Counted from the stretch's first letter, positions 9,331 to 19,397 are shown. The stretch is 64,000 nucleotides of DNA from Alphaproteobacteria bacterium (GCA_024278055.1 JAJRTY010000167.1:30990-94989), one strand, 5' to 3'. A program made the numbers and translations. The notes: a model not told the origin generated them from the letters alone.

Positions 9331-10965
9331 ATGTCGGAATTAATAAACAGTTTCAGGCGCTTCCTGCTTGAATCCGTGCATCCGAATTTACACACTTTTG
9401 CTTACAATCGCGAACCTCTGGCCTGGGTTCTGGCAGCCGTTATAGGCCTTGCGATTGCCTATGCCATCATTGCCTTCAGGCTTCTTATCGGTGCCACCCA
9501 GTTTTTATGGCTCGGCACCATGTCGGAAAAGTTTTCCACTCAGATAGCCAGCCAACCAGCCATTGTGATTATTCTGGTCCCCGCCATCGGTGGCCTGGTT
9601 GTCGGCCTGCTTCTGCAATTTGTATTACCCGGCCGCCGCCCCGAAGGCGTTGCCGACGTTATTGAGGCACGCGCCATAGGGGGGGCCAGAATGCCGTTTT
9701 TAAACGGCCTCGGCGCTGCCCTGGTTTCTGCCGTGTCTTTGGGCAGCGGTGCCAGTGCCGGTCGTGAAGGCCCCGCCGTTCATCTTGGCGCCACTCTGTC
9801 TTCAAGCCTGGCGCAATTTTTTGTTTTCCCCCGCCATATGCAACGCACTTTATTGGCCTGTGGTGCCGCCGCAGCCGTTTCCGCATCCTTTAATGCACCG
9901 ATTGCCGGCGCACTTTTTGCCATGGAAGTTATTCTCGCGCACCTGTCACCACGCGCTTTTGTACCCATAATTATTTCAAGCGTGGCCGCAACAATCGTTA
10001 CCCGGTTTCACCTCGGCAGCTTTCCAGCCTTCATTGTCCCGGATCATCAGATTACCTCATATCTGGAGTTTCCGGCATTCGCACTCCTCGGACTCACCTG
10101 TGGAATTGTCGCCATCTGCTTTCACTCCTCCCTCAGCACCGCCGACTGGGTTGCCCGCCACATCACCTGCCCTTTATGGATAAGACCCGTCATTGGCGGT
10201 TTGATGGTTGGCACACTGGCAGTCTTCTTTCCGCAAATTCTTGGCGTCGGCTATGAAGCAACTGATGCCGCATTGAACCAGCAATTGCCCCTGGTCCTGT
10301 TGCTCCTGCTTATCCCCGCCAAGACGGCGGCAACCGCCATTACACTGGCCAGCCGTTTTGGCGGTGGTGTGTTCAGCCCTTCATTATACCTCGGTGCCAT
10401 GACCGGCGGTGCCTTTGGCATCATCGCAACGTCCGTTTTCCCGGAGGTTGCATCAAGCAACGGTCTTTATGCCATCGTTGGCATGGGGGCGGTGGTCGCC
10501 GCCATTTTAGGTGCCCCGATTTCAACCACCCTGATAGTCTTTGAACTCACCGGTGGTTATGAAATGACACTCGCTATCGTGCTGACAATATCTATTTCCA
10601 CCGGTCTCATGCAGGCGGTTCACGGGCGCAGCTTTTTTCACTGGCAACTGGGCACAAGGGGTCTGTTCCTGAATGAAGGCCCGCACAAGGAAATCGTCCG
10701 AAATCTTCATGTGTCAGATTTCATGGAACCGCTTGAAGGTGATGAAACCGCCCCCCCTCTCAGCGATGAGGAGCAACGGTTTTTGCTGACAAAAAACGAT
10801 ACTCTCGAAACAGCTCTGCGCGCATTTGACGACTGTGGCCTCCCACTCATTCCCGTGGTAGACGATAAAGACACAAGCCGCACAATCGGCTGGGCCAGAC
10901 GTCTGGCGGCAACCGATGCCTTCAACCGGGCATTAATCAGAGCAAACGTGGAAAAGCATGGCTGA
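9331..10965 (+). CDS. ClC-family chloride channel/transporter with C-terminal CBS region
   Basis: A 544-aa integral membrane protein. The ClC selectivity motifs are visible: GSGASAGREGP (gating Glu in GREGP) and GGGVFSPSLYLGA (GxFxP). The remaining C-terminal ~85 residues (LHVSDFMEPL...LPLIPVVDDKD) look like a degenerate CBS pair, a cytosolic nucleotide-sensing module. In FNAPIAGALFAMEVI the position of the internal 'proton glutamate' of H+/Cl- antiporters (second Glu of IIEEM in the E. coli protein) is Val, as in ClC channels. I therefore infer passive chloride conductance rather than antiport. The stop overlaps the next start by 8 bp. Confidence 0.88.
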   Translation: MSELINSFRRFLLESVHPNLHTFAYNREPLAWVLAAVIGLAIAYAIIAFRLLIGATQFLWLGTMSEKFSTQIASQPAIVIILVPAIGGLVVGLLLQFVLPGRRPEGVADVIEARAIGGARMPFLNGLGAALVSAVSLGSGASAGREGPAVHLGATLSSSLAQFFVFPRHMQRTLLACGAAAAVSASFNAPIAGALFAMEVILAHLSPRAFVPIIISSVAATIVTRFHLGSFPAFIVPDHQITSYLEFPAFALLGLTCGIVAICFHSSLSTADWVARHITCPLWIRPVIGGLMVGTLAVFFPQILGVGYEATDAALNQQLPLVLLLLLIPAKTAATAITLASRFGGGVFSPSLYLGAMTGGAFGIIATSVFPEVASSNGLYAIVGMGAVVAAILGAPISTTLIVFELTGGYEMTLAIVLTISISTGLMQAVHGRSFFHWQLGTRGLFLNEGPHKEIVRNLHVSDFMEPLEGDETAPPLSDEEQRFLLTKNDTLETALRAFDDCGLPLIPVVDDKDTSRTIGWARRLAATDAFNRALIRANVEKHG

Positions 10966-11485
10966 TAAACCAAAATACATACCCGAACTCACCGCCATTA
11001 AATTCGAACGCGGCTTTGATGTGGATGCCCAGTTGCAGCATGTTTGCAACAAGTTGGCCGTAACGGGACTGATCGTCGGAGGCCTGCTTCAGGAAAACAG
11101 CTGCGGCGATATCTCAGGGGTGCAGCTGGTCGATATCAGATCACAGGAAAAATTTAATATCTGGGAAAACCGTGGCAACCATGCCAGCGGGTGCCGGTTG
11201 GATGAAGCCGGACTGCTTGGCTCGGCAAAAGTTATTGAACAGGCTATTTTTGACCGTGTCGATCTGGTGATTATCAATCGGTTTGGGCGCGCCGAAAGCG
11301 AAGGCAAGGGATTGCGCGATTATTTTGCTCAAGCCGTTGACGCCGGGGTGCCGGTTTTAACCGGTGTGCGTGAACCTTATATCGAAGCCTGGCAAAATTT
11401 CCACGGCGGCATGGCGCACGAATTGATTGCAAGTGATATCAAAATGGAAAACTGGATTGCCAAGGCAATCGAAAACCCGGCTTGA
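10958..11485 (+). CDS. DUF2478 domain protein (predicted nucleotide-binding)
   Basis: A 175-aa protein matching the DUF2478 family. Its middle 'VDLVIINRFGRAESEGKGLRDYFAQAVDAGVPVLTGVREPY' is characteristic; similar proteins are annotated near molybdenum transport genes or as NTPase-like, but no function is proven. There is no canonical Walker A motif. It overlaps the end of the ClC gene by 8 bp, so it is probably translated from the same message. Its role is unknown. Confidence 0.65.
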   Translation: MADKPKYIPELTAIKFERGFDVDAQLQHVCNKLAVTGLIVGGLLQENSCGDISGVQLVDIRSQEKFNIWENRGNHASGCRLDEAGLLGSAKVIEQAIFDRVDLVIINRFGRAESEGKGLRDYFAQAVDAGVPVLTGVREPYIEAWQNFHGGMAHELIASDIKMENWIAKAIENPA

Positions 11486-11533
11486 AATCAATACTCCCTA
11501 ACAGCTGCGACTCAGTGTTATAAGAACAGGATT

Positions 11534-13876
11534 ATGCCCATCGACCCGTTTGATCTTGGTTCTGTCGACGAAAGTGAAGCTGCCCGGCCTACCGGTGGCA
11601 TTGCTGCGCGCGCCATGGCCGCTGTCGAAGCACCCTACCTCAAAAAGCTCAATCGCGAACAACGCCGGGCGGTGGAAAATGTTGATGGTCCCTCGCTCAT
11701 TCTGGCCGGTGCCGGCACCGGCAAGACCCGGGTTTTAACCACGCGTCTGGCTCACATACTGCACACGCGCCGCGCCTGGCCGGGGCAGATCCTGGCGGTG
11801 ACCTTCACCAACAAAGCGGCACGCGAAATGAAAGAGCGCATTGGTGCCATCATTGGTGGTGTGGTTGAAGGCATGACCTGGCTTGGCACCTTTCATTCAA
11901 TTGGCGCTAAAATCCTGCGTCGTGATGCCGAACTGGTTGGCCTCAGGCCCGATTTCGCCATTCTTGACACCGATGACCAGATACGCCTGCTTAAACAGCT
12001 GATAAAAGCCGACGGCATTGACGAAAAACGCTGGCCCGCACGCCAACTGGCCGGTGAAATTGATGGCTGGAAAAACCGTGGTATTACGCCAGACAAAGTA
12101 AGTGCCGCTGACGCGCAATCCTATGCCAACGGCAAGGGTGTTGAGATATATGCCGAATATCAGGCGCGTCTGAAAATACTCAATGCCGCTGATTTTGGCG
12201 ATCTTCTGCTTGAATGCCTGCGATTGTTTCAGGAAAACCCCGATGTTCTTAGCGGGTATCGCGAGCGCTTCAAATATATGCTGGTGGATGAGTATCAGGA
12301 CACCAATGTGGCGCAATACCTGTGGCTGCGCCTGCTGGCTGGTAATGCCGGTAACATTGCCTGCGTTGGTGATGACGACCAGTCAATTTACGGGTGGCGC
12401 GGTGCGGAAGTTGACAATATCCTGCGCTTTGAAAAAGATTTCCCCGGTGCTCTTGTGGTGCGGCTGGAAGAAAACTACCGCTCAACCCCGCATATTCTCA
12501 ATGCCGCTTCAGGCCTCATTGGCCACAATCAGGGCCGCCTGGGCAAAACCCTGCGCACGTCTGAAACCGCAGGCGAGAAGGTTCAGGTTAAATCTGTCTG
12601 GGATGGCGAAGAAGAAGCCCGGAGCATTGCAGACGATATCGAAAACCTGCAACGCAACGACCACAGTCTCAATGAAATAGCCATTCTGGTGCGCGTCAGT
12701 TCGCTGATGCGTGAATTTGAAGACCGGTTCGTTACCCTTGGCCTGCCCTATCGTGTCATTGGCGGCCCGCGTTTTTATGAACGCCGTGAAATAAGAGATG
12801 GTCTCGCCTACCTCAAAGTCACCGCCCAGCCCGACAATGATCTGGCTTTTGAGCGTATCATCAACACGCCCAAACGCGGCCTTGGCAATGTCACCGTGCA
12901 AAAGCTGCATGAATTCGCCCGTGCGCAAGGCATATCATTAACCCGTGCGGCGCGCACATTGGTTGAAACCGACGAACTTTCCAAGGCCGCACGTAAATCT
13001 CTGGGCGAGCTTTTGGATAATTTTGCCCGCTGGCGTTCTCTCATTGACGGCCTGCCCCACACCGAGCTGGCCGAAATGATCCTGGATGAATCCGGTTACA
13101 CCGCCATGTGGCAAAATGACAAGGCAGCGGACACGCAAGGTCGCCTGGAAAATCTCAAGGAACTGGTCAATTCCATGGGGGAATTTGAAAACCTCGCCGG
13201 TTTTCTTGAGCATATTTCGCTGGTGATGGATGTGCAGACGGCTGAGACCAGCGATATGATCAACCTCATGACCCTGCATTCCGCCAAGGGTCTCGAATTT
13301 GACACGGTCTTTCTGCCCGGCTGGGAAGAAGGCCTGTTTCCCCATCAACGCGCGCTCGATGAAAGCGGCAGCGCCGGTCTCGAGGAAGAACGCCGTCTGG
13401 CCTATGTCGGCATTACGCGCGCGCGCAAACTGGCAAAGATCAGCTTCACTTCAAATCGCCGCATTCATAATCTGTGGCAATCCGCCATGCCGTCGCGTTT
13501 TTTGGATGAGCTGCCCGAAGCTGATGTGGACGTTGAAAGCGCTTCCGACACTTACGGCGGTGGCAGCTTTGGCCAGAGCCGGTTTAACGAAGATGTGTTT
13601 GAGGCCAATTACAATACCCCGGGCTGGCGTCGCGCCCAGTCACATCAAGCCGCAAACCCGGCACCCAAAAGCCGCTTTGGCTCCTCACCAGTGCTGGAGG
13701 GAGAACTGGTCGCTTCTGAATTTTCCGACACCAGCACCTACAGGTTGGGCGAGAGAATTTTCCACGACAAATTCGGCTATGGTGCCATTGCCGCAATAGA
13801 TGGCAACAAGCTGACCATTGACTTCGAAAAATCCGGTCGCAAGCGCGTACTCGATTCATTTGTGGCCCGTCATTAG
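11534..13876 (+). CDS. uvrD: ATP-dependent 3'-5' DNA helicase, UvrD/PcrA type
   Basis: A 780-aa superfamily 1A helicase. Motif I is AGAGTGKTRVL, motif II is LVDEYQDTN, motif III is GDDDQSIYGWRGA, motif V is TLHSAKGLEFDTVFLPG and motif VI is EERRLAYVGITRARK. The C-terminal ~50 residues (FHDKFGYGAIAAIDGNKLTIDFEKSGRKRVLDSFV) form the Tudor-like tail found in PcrA/UvrD, which binds RNA polymerase. It acts in nucleotide-excision and mismatch repair and in clearing stalled polymerase. The downstream prmA begins 3 bp after the stop. Confidence 0.92.
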   Translation: MPIDPFDLGSVDESEAARPTGGIAARAMAAVEAPYLKKLNREQRRAVENVDGPSLILAGAGTGKTRVLTTRLAHILHTRRAWPGQILAVTFTNKAAREMKERIGAIIGGVVEGMTWLGTFHSIGAKILRRDAELVGLRPDFAILDTDDQIRLLKQLIKADGIDEKRWPARQLAGEIDGWKNRGITPDKVSAADAQSYANGKGVEIYAEYQARLKILNAADFGDLLLECLRLFQENPDVLSGYRERFKYMLVDEYQDTNVAQYLWLRLLAGNAGNIACVGDDDQSIYGWRGAEVDNILRFEKDFPGALVVRLEENYRSTPHILNAASGLIGHNQGRLGKTLRTSETAGEKVQVKSVWDGEEEARSIADDIENLQRNDHSLNEIAILVRVSSLMREFEDRFVTLGLPYRVIGGPRFYERREIRDGLAYLKVTAQPDNDLAFERIINTPKRGLGNVTVQKLHEFARAQGISLTRAARTLVETDELSKAARKSLGELLDNFARWRSLIDGLPHTELAEMILDESGYTAMWQNDKAADTQGRLENLKELVNSMGEFENLAGFLEHISLVMDVQTAETSDMINLMTLHSAKGLEFDTVFLPGWEEGLFPHQRALDESGSAGLEEERRLAYVGITRARKLAKISFTSNRRIHNLWQSAMPSRFLDELPEADVDVESASDTYGGGSFGQSRFNEDVFEANYNTPGWRRAQSHQAANPAPKSRFGSSPVLEGELVASEFSDTSTYRLGERIFHDKFGYGAIAAIDGNKLTIDFEKSGRKRVLDSFVARH

Positions 13877-13879
13877 CCC

Positions 13880-14760
13880 ATGAGTGTTCGTGTTGTATTT
13901 CCAAATCTTGATCAGCCCCAGGCCCATGCACTGGCGGAAATAGCCGAGGCCGCAGAACGCCTTGAAATTCTGGCTGTTGCAATTGATGAATATGATGAGG
14001 CAGCCAGCTGTGGTCGGTGTCGGTTTATTTTGATCACCCGCCACACCCCGCTGACGTTGATACGATTGCAACAATTGCCGCCGACGTACTCGATATTGCC
14101 CGACTGCCGTGGAAAATGAAAAATGTGCCGGATATCAACTGGGTGCAGAAATCTCTTGAAGGACTCACTCCAGTCCAGGCCGGTCGCTTTTTTGTCCATG
14201 GCTGTCATGATCGCCATTTACGCCCCGGCCATTCAATCGCCATTGAACTTGAGGCCGCCATGGCCTTTGGCTCGGGCCACCACGGCACCACCAAAGGGTG
14301 CCTCACCGCTTTTGATCACCTGTTAAAACAACGCCGTTTTAACCGTATCCTGGATGTCGGCACCGGCACCGGTATTCTGGCCATTGCTGCGGCCAGGGCT
14401 TTGAAAACCAAAATTGTCGCCAGCGACATAGACCCCGTCGCCGTTCGCCATGCCGCCGAAAATGCCCGTCACAATGGCGTCAAAGCCTATGTGAAAACGC
14501 TTGAAAGCAGCGGGTTAAACCATTCCGAAATCAGAAAGAATGCTCACTATGATCTGATTTTTGCCAATATACTTGCCCGCCCGCTGGCAGGCATGGCTTT
14601 AAATATCGCCGCCAGTGCCGCACCGGGTGCAGAGATAATTCTGTCGGGTATTTTACCCCGGCAATCGATGTTTGTTGAACGGGCTTACCGCGCCCACGGG
14701 TTTGTCGTCGCCAGAAGATATAGTCTTGAAAACTGGATTACTCTGAGCCTGCACAAATGA
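13880..14760 (+). pseudogene. prmA: Ribosomal protein L11 methyltransferase, interrupted by a frameshift
   Basis: PrmA trimethylates ribosomal protein L11 using SAM. The catalytic domain is intact in the second frame (14017 on): LDVGTGTGILAIAAARA (motif I), SDIDPVAVRHAAENARHNGV, IFANILARPL, and the family linker 'KSLEGLTPVQAGRFFVHG'. The N-terminal substrate domain lies in a different frame: 13880 ATG gives MSVRVVFPNLDQPQAHALAEI...AVAIDEYDEA, then about 13997-14010 the homology moves to SQLWSVSVYFDHPP in the frame one base back. One base is missing from a normal gene. The GTG at 14017 used by the ORF track would lack the N-terminal domain. This could be a real mutation or a sequencing/assembly indel. 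Confidence 0.8.
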
Positions 14761-14766
14761 ATAAAA

Positions 14767-14798
14767 AAGAGGTGCTGCGGAAACCCGCAACACCTCTT
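14767..14798 (-). terminator. Rho-independent terminator of the 58-aa ORF (minus strand)
   Basis: A 14-bp stem (AAGAGGTGTTGCGG / CCGCAGCACCTCTT read on the minus strand, one G-U wobble) closes a four-base loop and is followed on the minus strand by a run of T (CTCTTTTTTAT). On the plus strand the wobble becomes a C-A mismatch and no T tract follows, so the terminator works for leftward transcription. It lies about 95 bp beyond the stop of the small minus-strand ORF. Confidence 0.75.
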
Positions 14799-14892
14799 GA
14801 AACTCGACGCAATACAAATTTTACTGGTTTACAAACGCAATACTGATTCGCTTGTTTACAGCAGGTGAGTATTCGAATTATTAACGCCGCAA

Positions 14893-15069
14893 TTATTTGC
14901 TGTCATAATTTCTCGTGTCAGATGTAAGCGCGGCCAGCCGGTATTTGGCGGTTTCCAGCCGGGCTTCAATCATTTTCGATAAAAGTGTTTTACCGAAAGA
15001 CCTTAGCCTGATTTTCAACTCGTCCAGTTTAAGTTCAAAACCGGGTTGAGCCTGTGCAACATGTGCCAT
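14893..15069 (-). CDS. 58-aa small protein, unrecognised
   Basis: This ORF is too short for the supplied track. It reads MAHVAQAQPGFELKLDELKI...ARLETAKYRLAALTS...YDSK and is preceded by AAAAGGATAATAA, a good Shine-Dalgarno. It is strongly helical and charged, without a membrane segment, and contains a heptad-like stretch (LKLDELKIRLRSF). A terminator with a T tract follows downstream on the same strand, so it looks like an independent monocistronic unit between prmA and the aminopeptidase. I do not recognise the family. Confidence 0.65.
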   Translation of the reverse strand: MAHVAQAQPGFELKLDELKIRLRSFGKTLLSKMIEARLETAKYRLAALTSDTRNYDSK

Positions 15070-15218
15070 TTATTATCCTTTTAATTACTCTCAGATGCAG
15101 ATTTCGCCTCTGAATTATTCTGTTGGGCTATAAATAAGGCTGTTGGGAAAAACGAGTACCCCGTTTTTTCGCACCACTGGGTTGCACAAGACGCATGGGC
15201 CGCATAGAACGTGGGACT

Positions 15219-17039
15219 ATGTTTCAGACCTTTGAAGATATCTGCGATCCCTCAAAAGCAAAATCTCGCGTGGCCCGGTTAAGAGCGGTGCTTAAAAAGC
15301 AAAACCTTGACGGTTTCTGGGTGCCGCACACCGATGAGCATCAAAGTGAATATCTGCCCCCCCATGCTGAACGCCTCTATTGGCTCACCGGCTTTAGCGG
15401 CTCGGCCGGAGCCGCCATTGTGCTGGCAAAAAAGGCGGCAATCTTCACCGACGGGCGCTACACAATTCAGATTGCCGAACAAGTTGACCCTCAGGTTTTT
15501 GAAATTCAGCACCTGATTGAACAACCACCGCTTAAATGGCTGGAAAAAAACCTCAAAAAAGGCCAGCGCCTGGGCTTTGATCCTCAATTGCATTCGCAAG
15601 CCAGCGCCGAGCAACTGAACCAGGTTTGCAAAAAACTTGGTGCCCGACTGATTGCCGTAAAATCCAATCCGATTGATGCAATCTGGTCAGACCAACCAGC
15701 CCGGCCTCGCGGCCAGGTCGTTCCTCATCTGCTTAAATACGCTGGCGAACCTGCGGCAAAAAAACTCGCCCGGATGGCCGGAGCTTTGCGGACAAAAGGT
15801 GAGGATGCCGTGATCATTACCCTCGCCGACAGCCTGTGCTGGGCTTTTAACATTCGCGGAAACGACGTTGCCCATACGCCCGTGGTTTTGGGGCACGCCA
15901 TCATAAAGGCACGCGGCAAGCCTGAGATTTTTTTGAGCCCCGACAAGGTTTCAGGCCGCGCCAGATCATATCTTGAGAAAATCGCAACCCTGAAGTCGGA
16001 CGACAAGTTGGCGGCCGCTCTGGACAGGCTGGGTAAAAACCGAAAAACCGTGCGCCTTGATGCCCAGACCGCCTCGTTTGCAATTTACGATCGCCTCAGT
16101 AAAGCCGGTGCCTCAATTGTCAACGCGCAAGACCCTGTAATTGCGCTTAAAGCCATCAAAAACAAAACTGAAATAGACGGTGCCCGCACCGCCCATATCC
16201 GTGATGCCGCTGCTTATTGCCGTTTTTTAATGTGGCTCGATCATCAAAAACCCGCCAACAGGCTCAACGAGATTTCGGTGGCCAAAAAGCTCGAGGAATT
16301 TCGCCTGCAAACCGGCGCGTTACGCGATATCAGTTTTGACACAATTTCCGCCTTCGGCCCCAATGGCGCCATCTGCCACTATCGTGTCACTGAGGCCAGC
16401 AATCTGACCTTCAAAAACAACGCCCTGTATCTGATTGATTCAGGCGCGCAATATCTCGACGGCACCACCGACATCACCCGCACCATCGCCATTGGCCGGG
16501 CCAGCGCTGAAATGCGTAAAAATTTCACCCTGGTGCTCAAAGGCCATATTGCCCTGGCGCAAGCCATCTTTCCGCCAGGTACAACCGGCAGCAATCTCGA
16601 TGTTTTAGCCTGCGCACCCTTGTGGGCCAAAGGGCTCGATTTCGACCACGGCACCGGCCACGGTGTCGGCAGCTACTTAAGTGTACACGAAGGCCCCCAG
16701 CGCATTTCAAAGGCCCCCAGCCGGGTAAGCCTGAAACCCGGCATGATACTGTCCAATGAACCGGGGTATTACAAAGCCGGTCACTATGGCATCAGAATTG
16801 AAAACCTGGTTGTCGTCACCGAACTGGAAAAAATACCGGGCAGCGATCAAAATATGCTGGGGTTCGAGACCATAAGCTGGGCTCCCATTGATCGATCTTT
16901 GATCAACACAAAACTGCTGAGCCCGGCAGAACTCAAATGGCTGAACGATTACCATGGCGAGGTTTACCGCAAAACCTCTCCCCAGTTGGATCGTGCAGAA
17001 AAAAACTGGCTCAAACAGGCCTGCGCACGCCTGGACTAA
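15219..17039 (+). CDS. Xaa-Pro aminopeptidase P family metallopeptidase (M24B)
   Basis: A large-form aminopeptidase P with two creatinase-N-like domains (~1-300) and a C-terminal pita-bread M24 domain. The metal ligands are in order: Asp in LIDSGAQYLDGTTDITRT, His in HGTGHGVGSYL, and Glu in LSNEPGYYKAGHYGIRIENL. It removes N-terminal residues preceding proline. I prefer ATG 15219 (MFQTFEDICDP, 606 aa) to the track start at 15195, because homologues begin with this motif. The stop overlaps the stop of the convergent membrane-protein gene by 4 bp (CTAA). Confidence 0.9.
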   Translation: MFQTFEDICDPSKAKSRVARLRAVLKKQNLDGFWVPHTDEHQSEYLPPHAERLYWLTGFSGSAGAAIVLAKKAAIFTDGRYTIQIAEQVDPQVFEIQHLIEQPPLKWLEKNLKKGQRLGFDPQLHSQASAEQLNQVCKKLGARLIAVKSNPIDAIWSDQPARPRGQVVPHLLKYAGEPAAKKLARMAGALRTKGEDAVIITLADSLCWAFNIRGNDVAHTPVVLGHAIIKARGKPEIFLSPDKVSGRARSYLEKIATLKSDDKLAAALDRLGKNRKTVRLDAQTASFAIYDRLSKAGASIVNAQDPVIALKAIKNKTEIDGARTAHIRDAAAYCRFLMWLDHQKPANRLNEISVAKKLEEFRLQTGALRDISFDTISAFGPNGAICHYRVTEASNLTFKNNALYLIDSGAQYLDGTTDITRTIAIGRASAEMRKNFTLVLKGHIALAQAIFPPGTTGSNLDVLACAPLWAKGLDFDHGTGHGVGSYLSVHEGPQRISKAPSRVSLKPGMILSNEPGYYKAGHYGIRIENLVVVTELEKIPGSDQNMLGFETISWAPIDRSLINTKLLSPAELKWLNDYHGEVYRKTSPQLDRAEKNWLKQACARLD

Positions 17040-17503
17040 CCCCAGTAACGACCCGATGTGGCAATTCCTATGACAATCAGGCCCAGGACCAGATTGATGG
17101 CGACGATCTGGCGGATGGTATTGAGGTTTTTAGCCGCAAGCGGCCAGTCCTGATTGCCAACCGCTGTTTTGAAACGGCGATAGGGAATAAAATAAAGCAC
17201 GGCAAAAAGGGCAATCATAATCCAGCCGACGCCATTCATTATATGAACATTTAAACCCACATTGGCAGAGCCGCCATAGACACTGACAATGAGGAAATTA
17301 CCCGTCAGCGGCAGGGCTGCAGCAACAATCCACACCCAGACGAAAAAACGCCGGAACACCTGATCCCACAGTTGCAAACGCTGCGGTGGCTCAAGCTGCC
17401 CTAAAGAAGGCCTGAGGCAGATATAGGCAAAAAACATCCCGCCAACCCATATGGCGGCACTCAAGCCGTGAACGGCAATGGTCAAGGCAATTAAGTTAAA
17501 CAT
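17036..17503 (-). CDS. CopD-like four-helix integral membrane protein
   Basis: A 155-aa protein with four predicted membrane helices (LTIAVHGLSAAIWVGGMFFAY; FFVWVWIVAAALPLTG; VGWIMIALFAVLYF; IVAINLVLGLIVIGIA). The first helix 'HGLSAAIWVGGMFFA' resembles the CopD/YozB-type heme-or-copper membrane fold, with a conserved His in helix 1 and 'VHIMNGVGWIM' in helix 3. The molecular role (copper resistance or heme binding) is unproven. It is monocistronic and convergent with aminopeptidase P. Confidence 0.6.
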   Translation of the reverse strand: MFNLIALTIAVHGLSAAIWVGGMFFAYICLRPSLGQLEPPQRLQLWDQVFRRFFVWVWIVAAALPLTGNFLIVSVYGGSANVGLNVHIMNGVGWIMIALFAVLYFIPYRRFKTAVGNQDWPLAAKNLNTIRQIVAINLVLGLIVIGIATSGRYWG

Positions 17504-17691
17504 GGGCCTGTTCCTTCTTTTCCAATCTTACAGCACAATAAGCGTTGGATTCTGATGCGACATTTTCTCCTGCAAGACTTAAGGAGTGCGTTAAACGCAT
17601 GGCTGCCTTGCGTACTCATCATTGCTGTATTTACCATTTCCCCACATAATGCCACCTTATAAAGCACTATTCCTTTTGGGCAATCATTCAG

Positions 17692-18606
17692 GTGTCATCA
17701 ACAACAATAAAATCCGGGGACAAAACCCTGCAAGGCATCGGCTGGATGATCCTGACCGGTCTGTTGTTTGTCACTGTTACCGGCATAGTGCGTCACCTGG
17801 GCTCACAACTACCTGCTGTTGAGGCAGCCTTTTTGCGCTATGCTATTGGACTATTATTGATTTCGCCCGCATTTTTGCGCCTGCGTCATCACCGTCCCAG
17901 TGCCGCAAACATGAAATTTTATGCCGGACGCGGTCTGGTCCACGGCATCGCTGTTATGTTGTGGTTCTATGCCATGGCACGGATCCACATCGCAGAAGTC
18001 ACAGCCATTGGCTATATCTCGCCGATTTTCGTCACTTTGGGAGCGGCTTTTTTCCTCAAGGAAAAGGTTCAGTTTCGTCGAATAATGGGTGTAGGCTTTG
18101 GCTTTATCGGTGCTTTGATTATCCTGCGCCCCGGTTTTGAAACCATAAATCTTGGTCAACTGGCCCAGCTTGCCGCCGCCCCGCTGTTTGCCACATCCTT
18201 CCTCATGGCAAAAAAGATGACTGACAAAAACGACCCCGCAATCATCGTCGCCATGTTGACATTGTTCTGTACGCTCGTTCTGCTTCCCGGCGCCATTCTG
18301 CAATGGCGTACACCAAGTATAGACGAACTTATGTGGCTGACACTGACCGCCATTGTCGCCACCACAGGTCATTACACCTTGACCCAGGCCTTCAAGGCCG
18401 CGCCGATTACTGTCACTCAGCCGATTGCATTCTTGCAACTGGTGTGGGCCATGTTGCTGGGAATGTTTGTCTTTGGCGAACCGCTTGATTTTTATGTTAT
18501 GCTCGGTGGCGGTGTCATCGTCGCAGCAGCCACCTATATTTCGCATCGCGAAGCTGTCATCGCACGCAAACAAATTACACCACCGGCACCCGCCACCAAA
18601 TTGTAA
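17692..18606 (+). CDS. DMT-superfamily EamA transporter
   Basis: A 304-aa protein with ten predicted membrane helices forming two EamA repeats (first ~20-145, second ~155-290). '[26 protein letters not shown]' and '[27 protein letters not shown]' are the characteristic ends of the two repeats. The family exports metabolites or amino acids; the substrate is unknown. The only suitable start is GTG at 17692 ([14 protein letters not shown]), without an obvious Shine-Dalgarno. An SDR gene follows by 26 bp. Confidence 0.85.
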   Translation: MSSTTIKSGDKTLQGIGWMILTGLLFVTVTGIVRHLGSQLPAVEAAFLRYAIGLLLISPAFLRLRHHRPSAANMKFYAGRGLVHGIAVMLWFYAMARIHIAEVTAIGYISPIFVTLGAAFFLKEKVQFRRIMGVGFGFIGALIILRPGFETINLGQLAQLAAAPLFATSFLMAKKMTDKNDPAIIVAMLTLFCTLVLLPGAILQWRTPSIDELMWLTLTAIVATTGHYTLTQAFKAAPITVTQPIAFLQLVWAMLLGMFVFGEPLDFYVMLGGGVIVAAATYISHREAVIARKQITPPAPATKL

Positions 18607-18632
18607 AATCGATCCCTTGCAAAAAAGAACAG

Positions 18633-19397
18633 ATGAATATGGTCCACAATAACAAAATTGCCCTTATAACCGGTGCCGGTTCAGGCATTGGAAAGCATAC
18701 CGCACTGGCTTTTCTGGCTCACGATTATACCGTAATCCTGAGTGGCAGGCGCATTGCCCCCCTGAAAGCGGTGATTGAACAGGCCAATGTGGCCGATGAC
18801 CGTGCCGTTGCCATATCGTGCGATGTTTCTGACCCGCTTTCTGTTTCCGCCCTGTTTGCACAAATCGAACAGCTTTATGGACGCCTGGACGTGTTATTCA
18901 ACAATGCCGGTGTCAATGTTCCCACCGTCGAAATTGGTGATCTGACGTTTGAGCAATGGAAAACCGTCATCGACATTAACCTCAACGGGGCATTTCTGTG
19001 TACTCATGCAGCCTTTAACCTGATGCGCAAACAAGACCCGCAAGGCGGCCGCATCATCAACAACGGTTCGATTTCAGCCCATGTACCGCGACCGGGCTCG
19101 GCTCCCTATACCGCCTCCAAACACGCCATAACCGGCCTCACCCGGTCCACATCGCTTGATGGCCGCGCCTACAACATTGCCTGTTCTCAAATCGATATCG
19201 GCAACGCCGCATCTGAAATGACCACAAGAATGGCTGAAGGCATTCTCCAACCCAATGGTACCATGGCACCGGAGCCAACCATGGATGTCAGACACGTGGC
19301 AAATGCCGTGGTCAATATGGCCGAACTGCCGCTGGATACCAACATTCAGTTCATGACGATCATGGCCACAAATATGCCATATATTGGGCGTGGGTAG
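18633..19397 (+). CDS. Short-chain dehydrogenase/reductase
   Basis: A 254-aa classical SDR. The cofactor motif [10 protein letters not shown], the NNAG motif and the catalytic Ser/Tyr/Lys (GSISAH...YTASKH) are all present. It is expected to oxidise or reduce an alcohol/carbonyl with NAD(P)(H); the substrate is unknown. The start is ATG 18633 or 18639 (MVHNNK). It lies between the EamA transporter and the phosphoethanolamine transferase on the same strand, with short gaps that suggest co-transcription. Confidence 0.85.
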   Translation: MNMVHNNKIALITGAGSGIGKHTALAFLAHDYTVILSGRRIAPLKAVIEQANVADDRAVAISCDVSDPLSVSALFAQIEQLYGRLDVLFNNAGVNVPTVEIGDLTFEQWKTVIDINLNGAFLCTHAAFNLMRKQDPQGGRIINNGSISAHVPRPGSAPYTASKHAITGLTRSTSLDGRAYNIACSQIDIGNAASEMTTRMAEGILQPNGTMAPEPTMDVRHVANAVVNMAELPLDTNIQFMTIMATNMPYIGRG

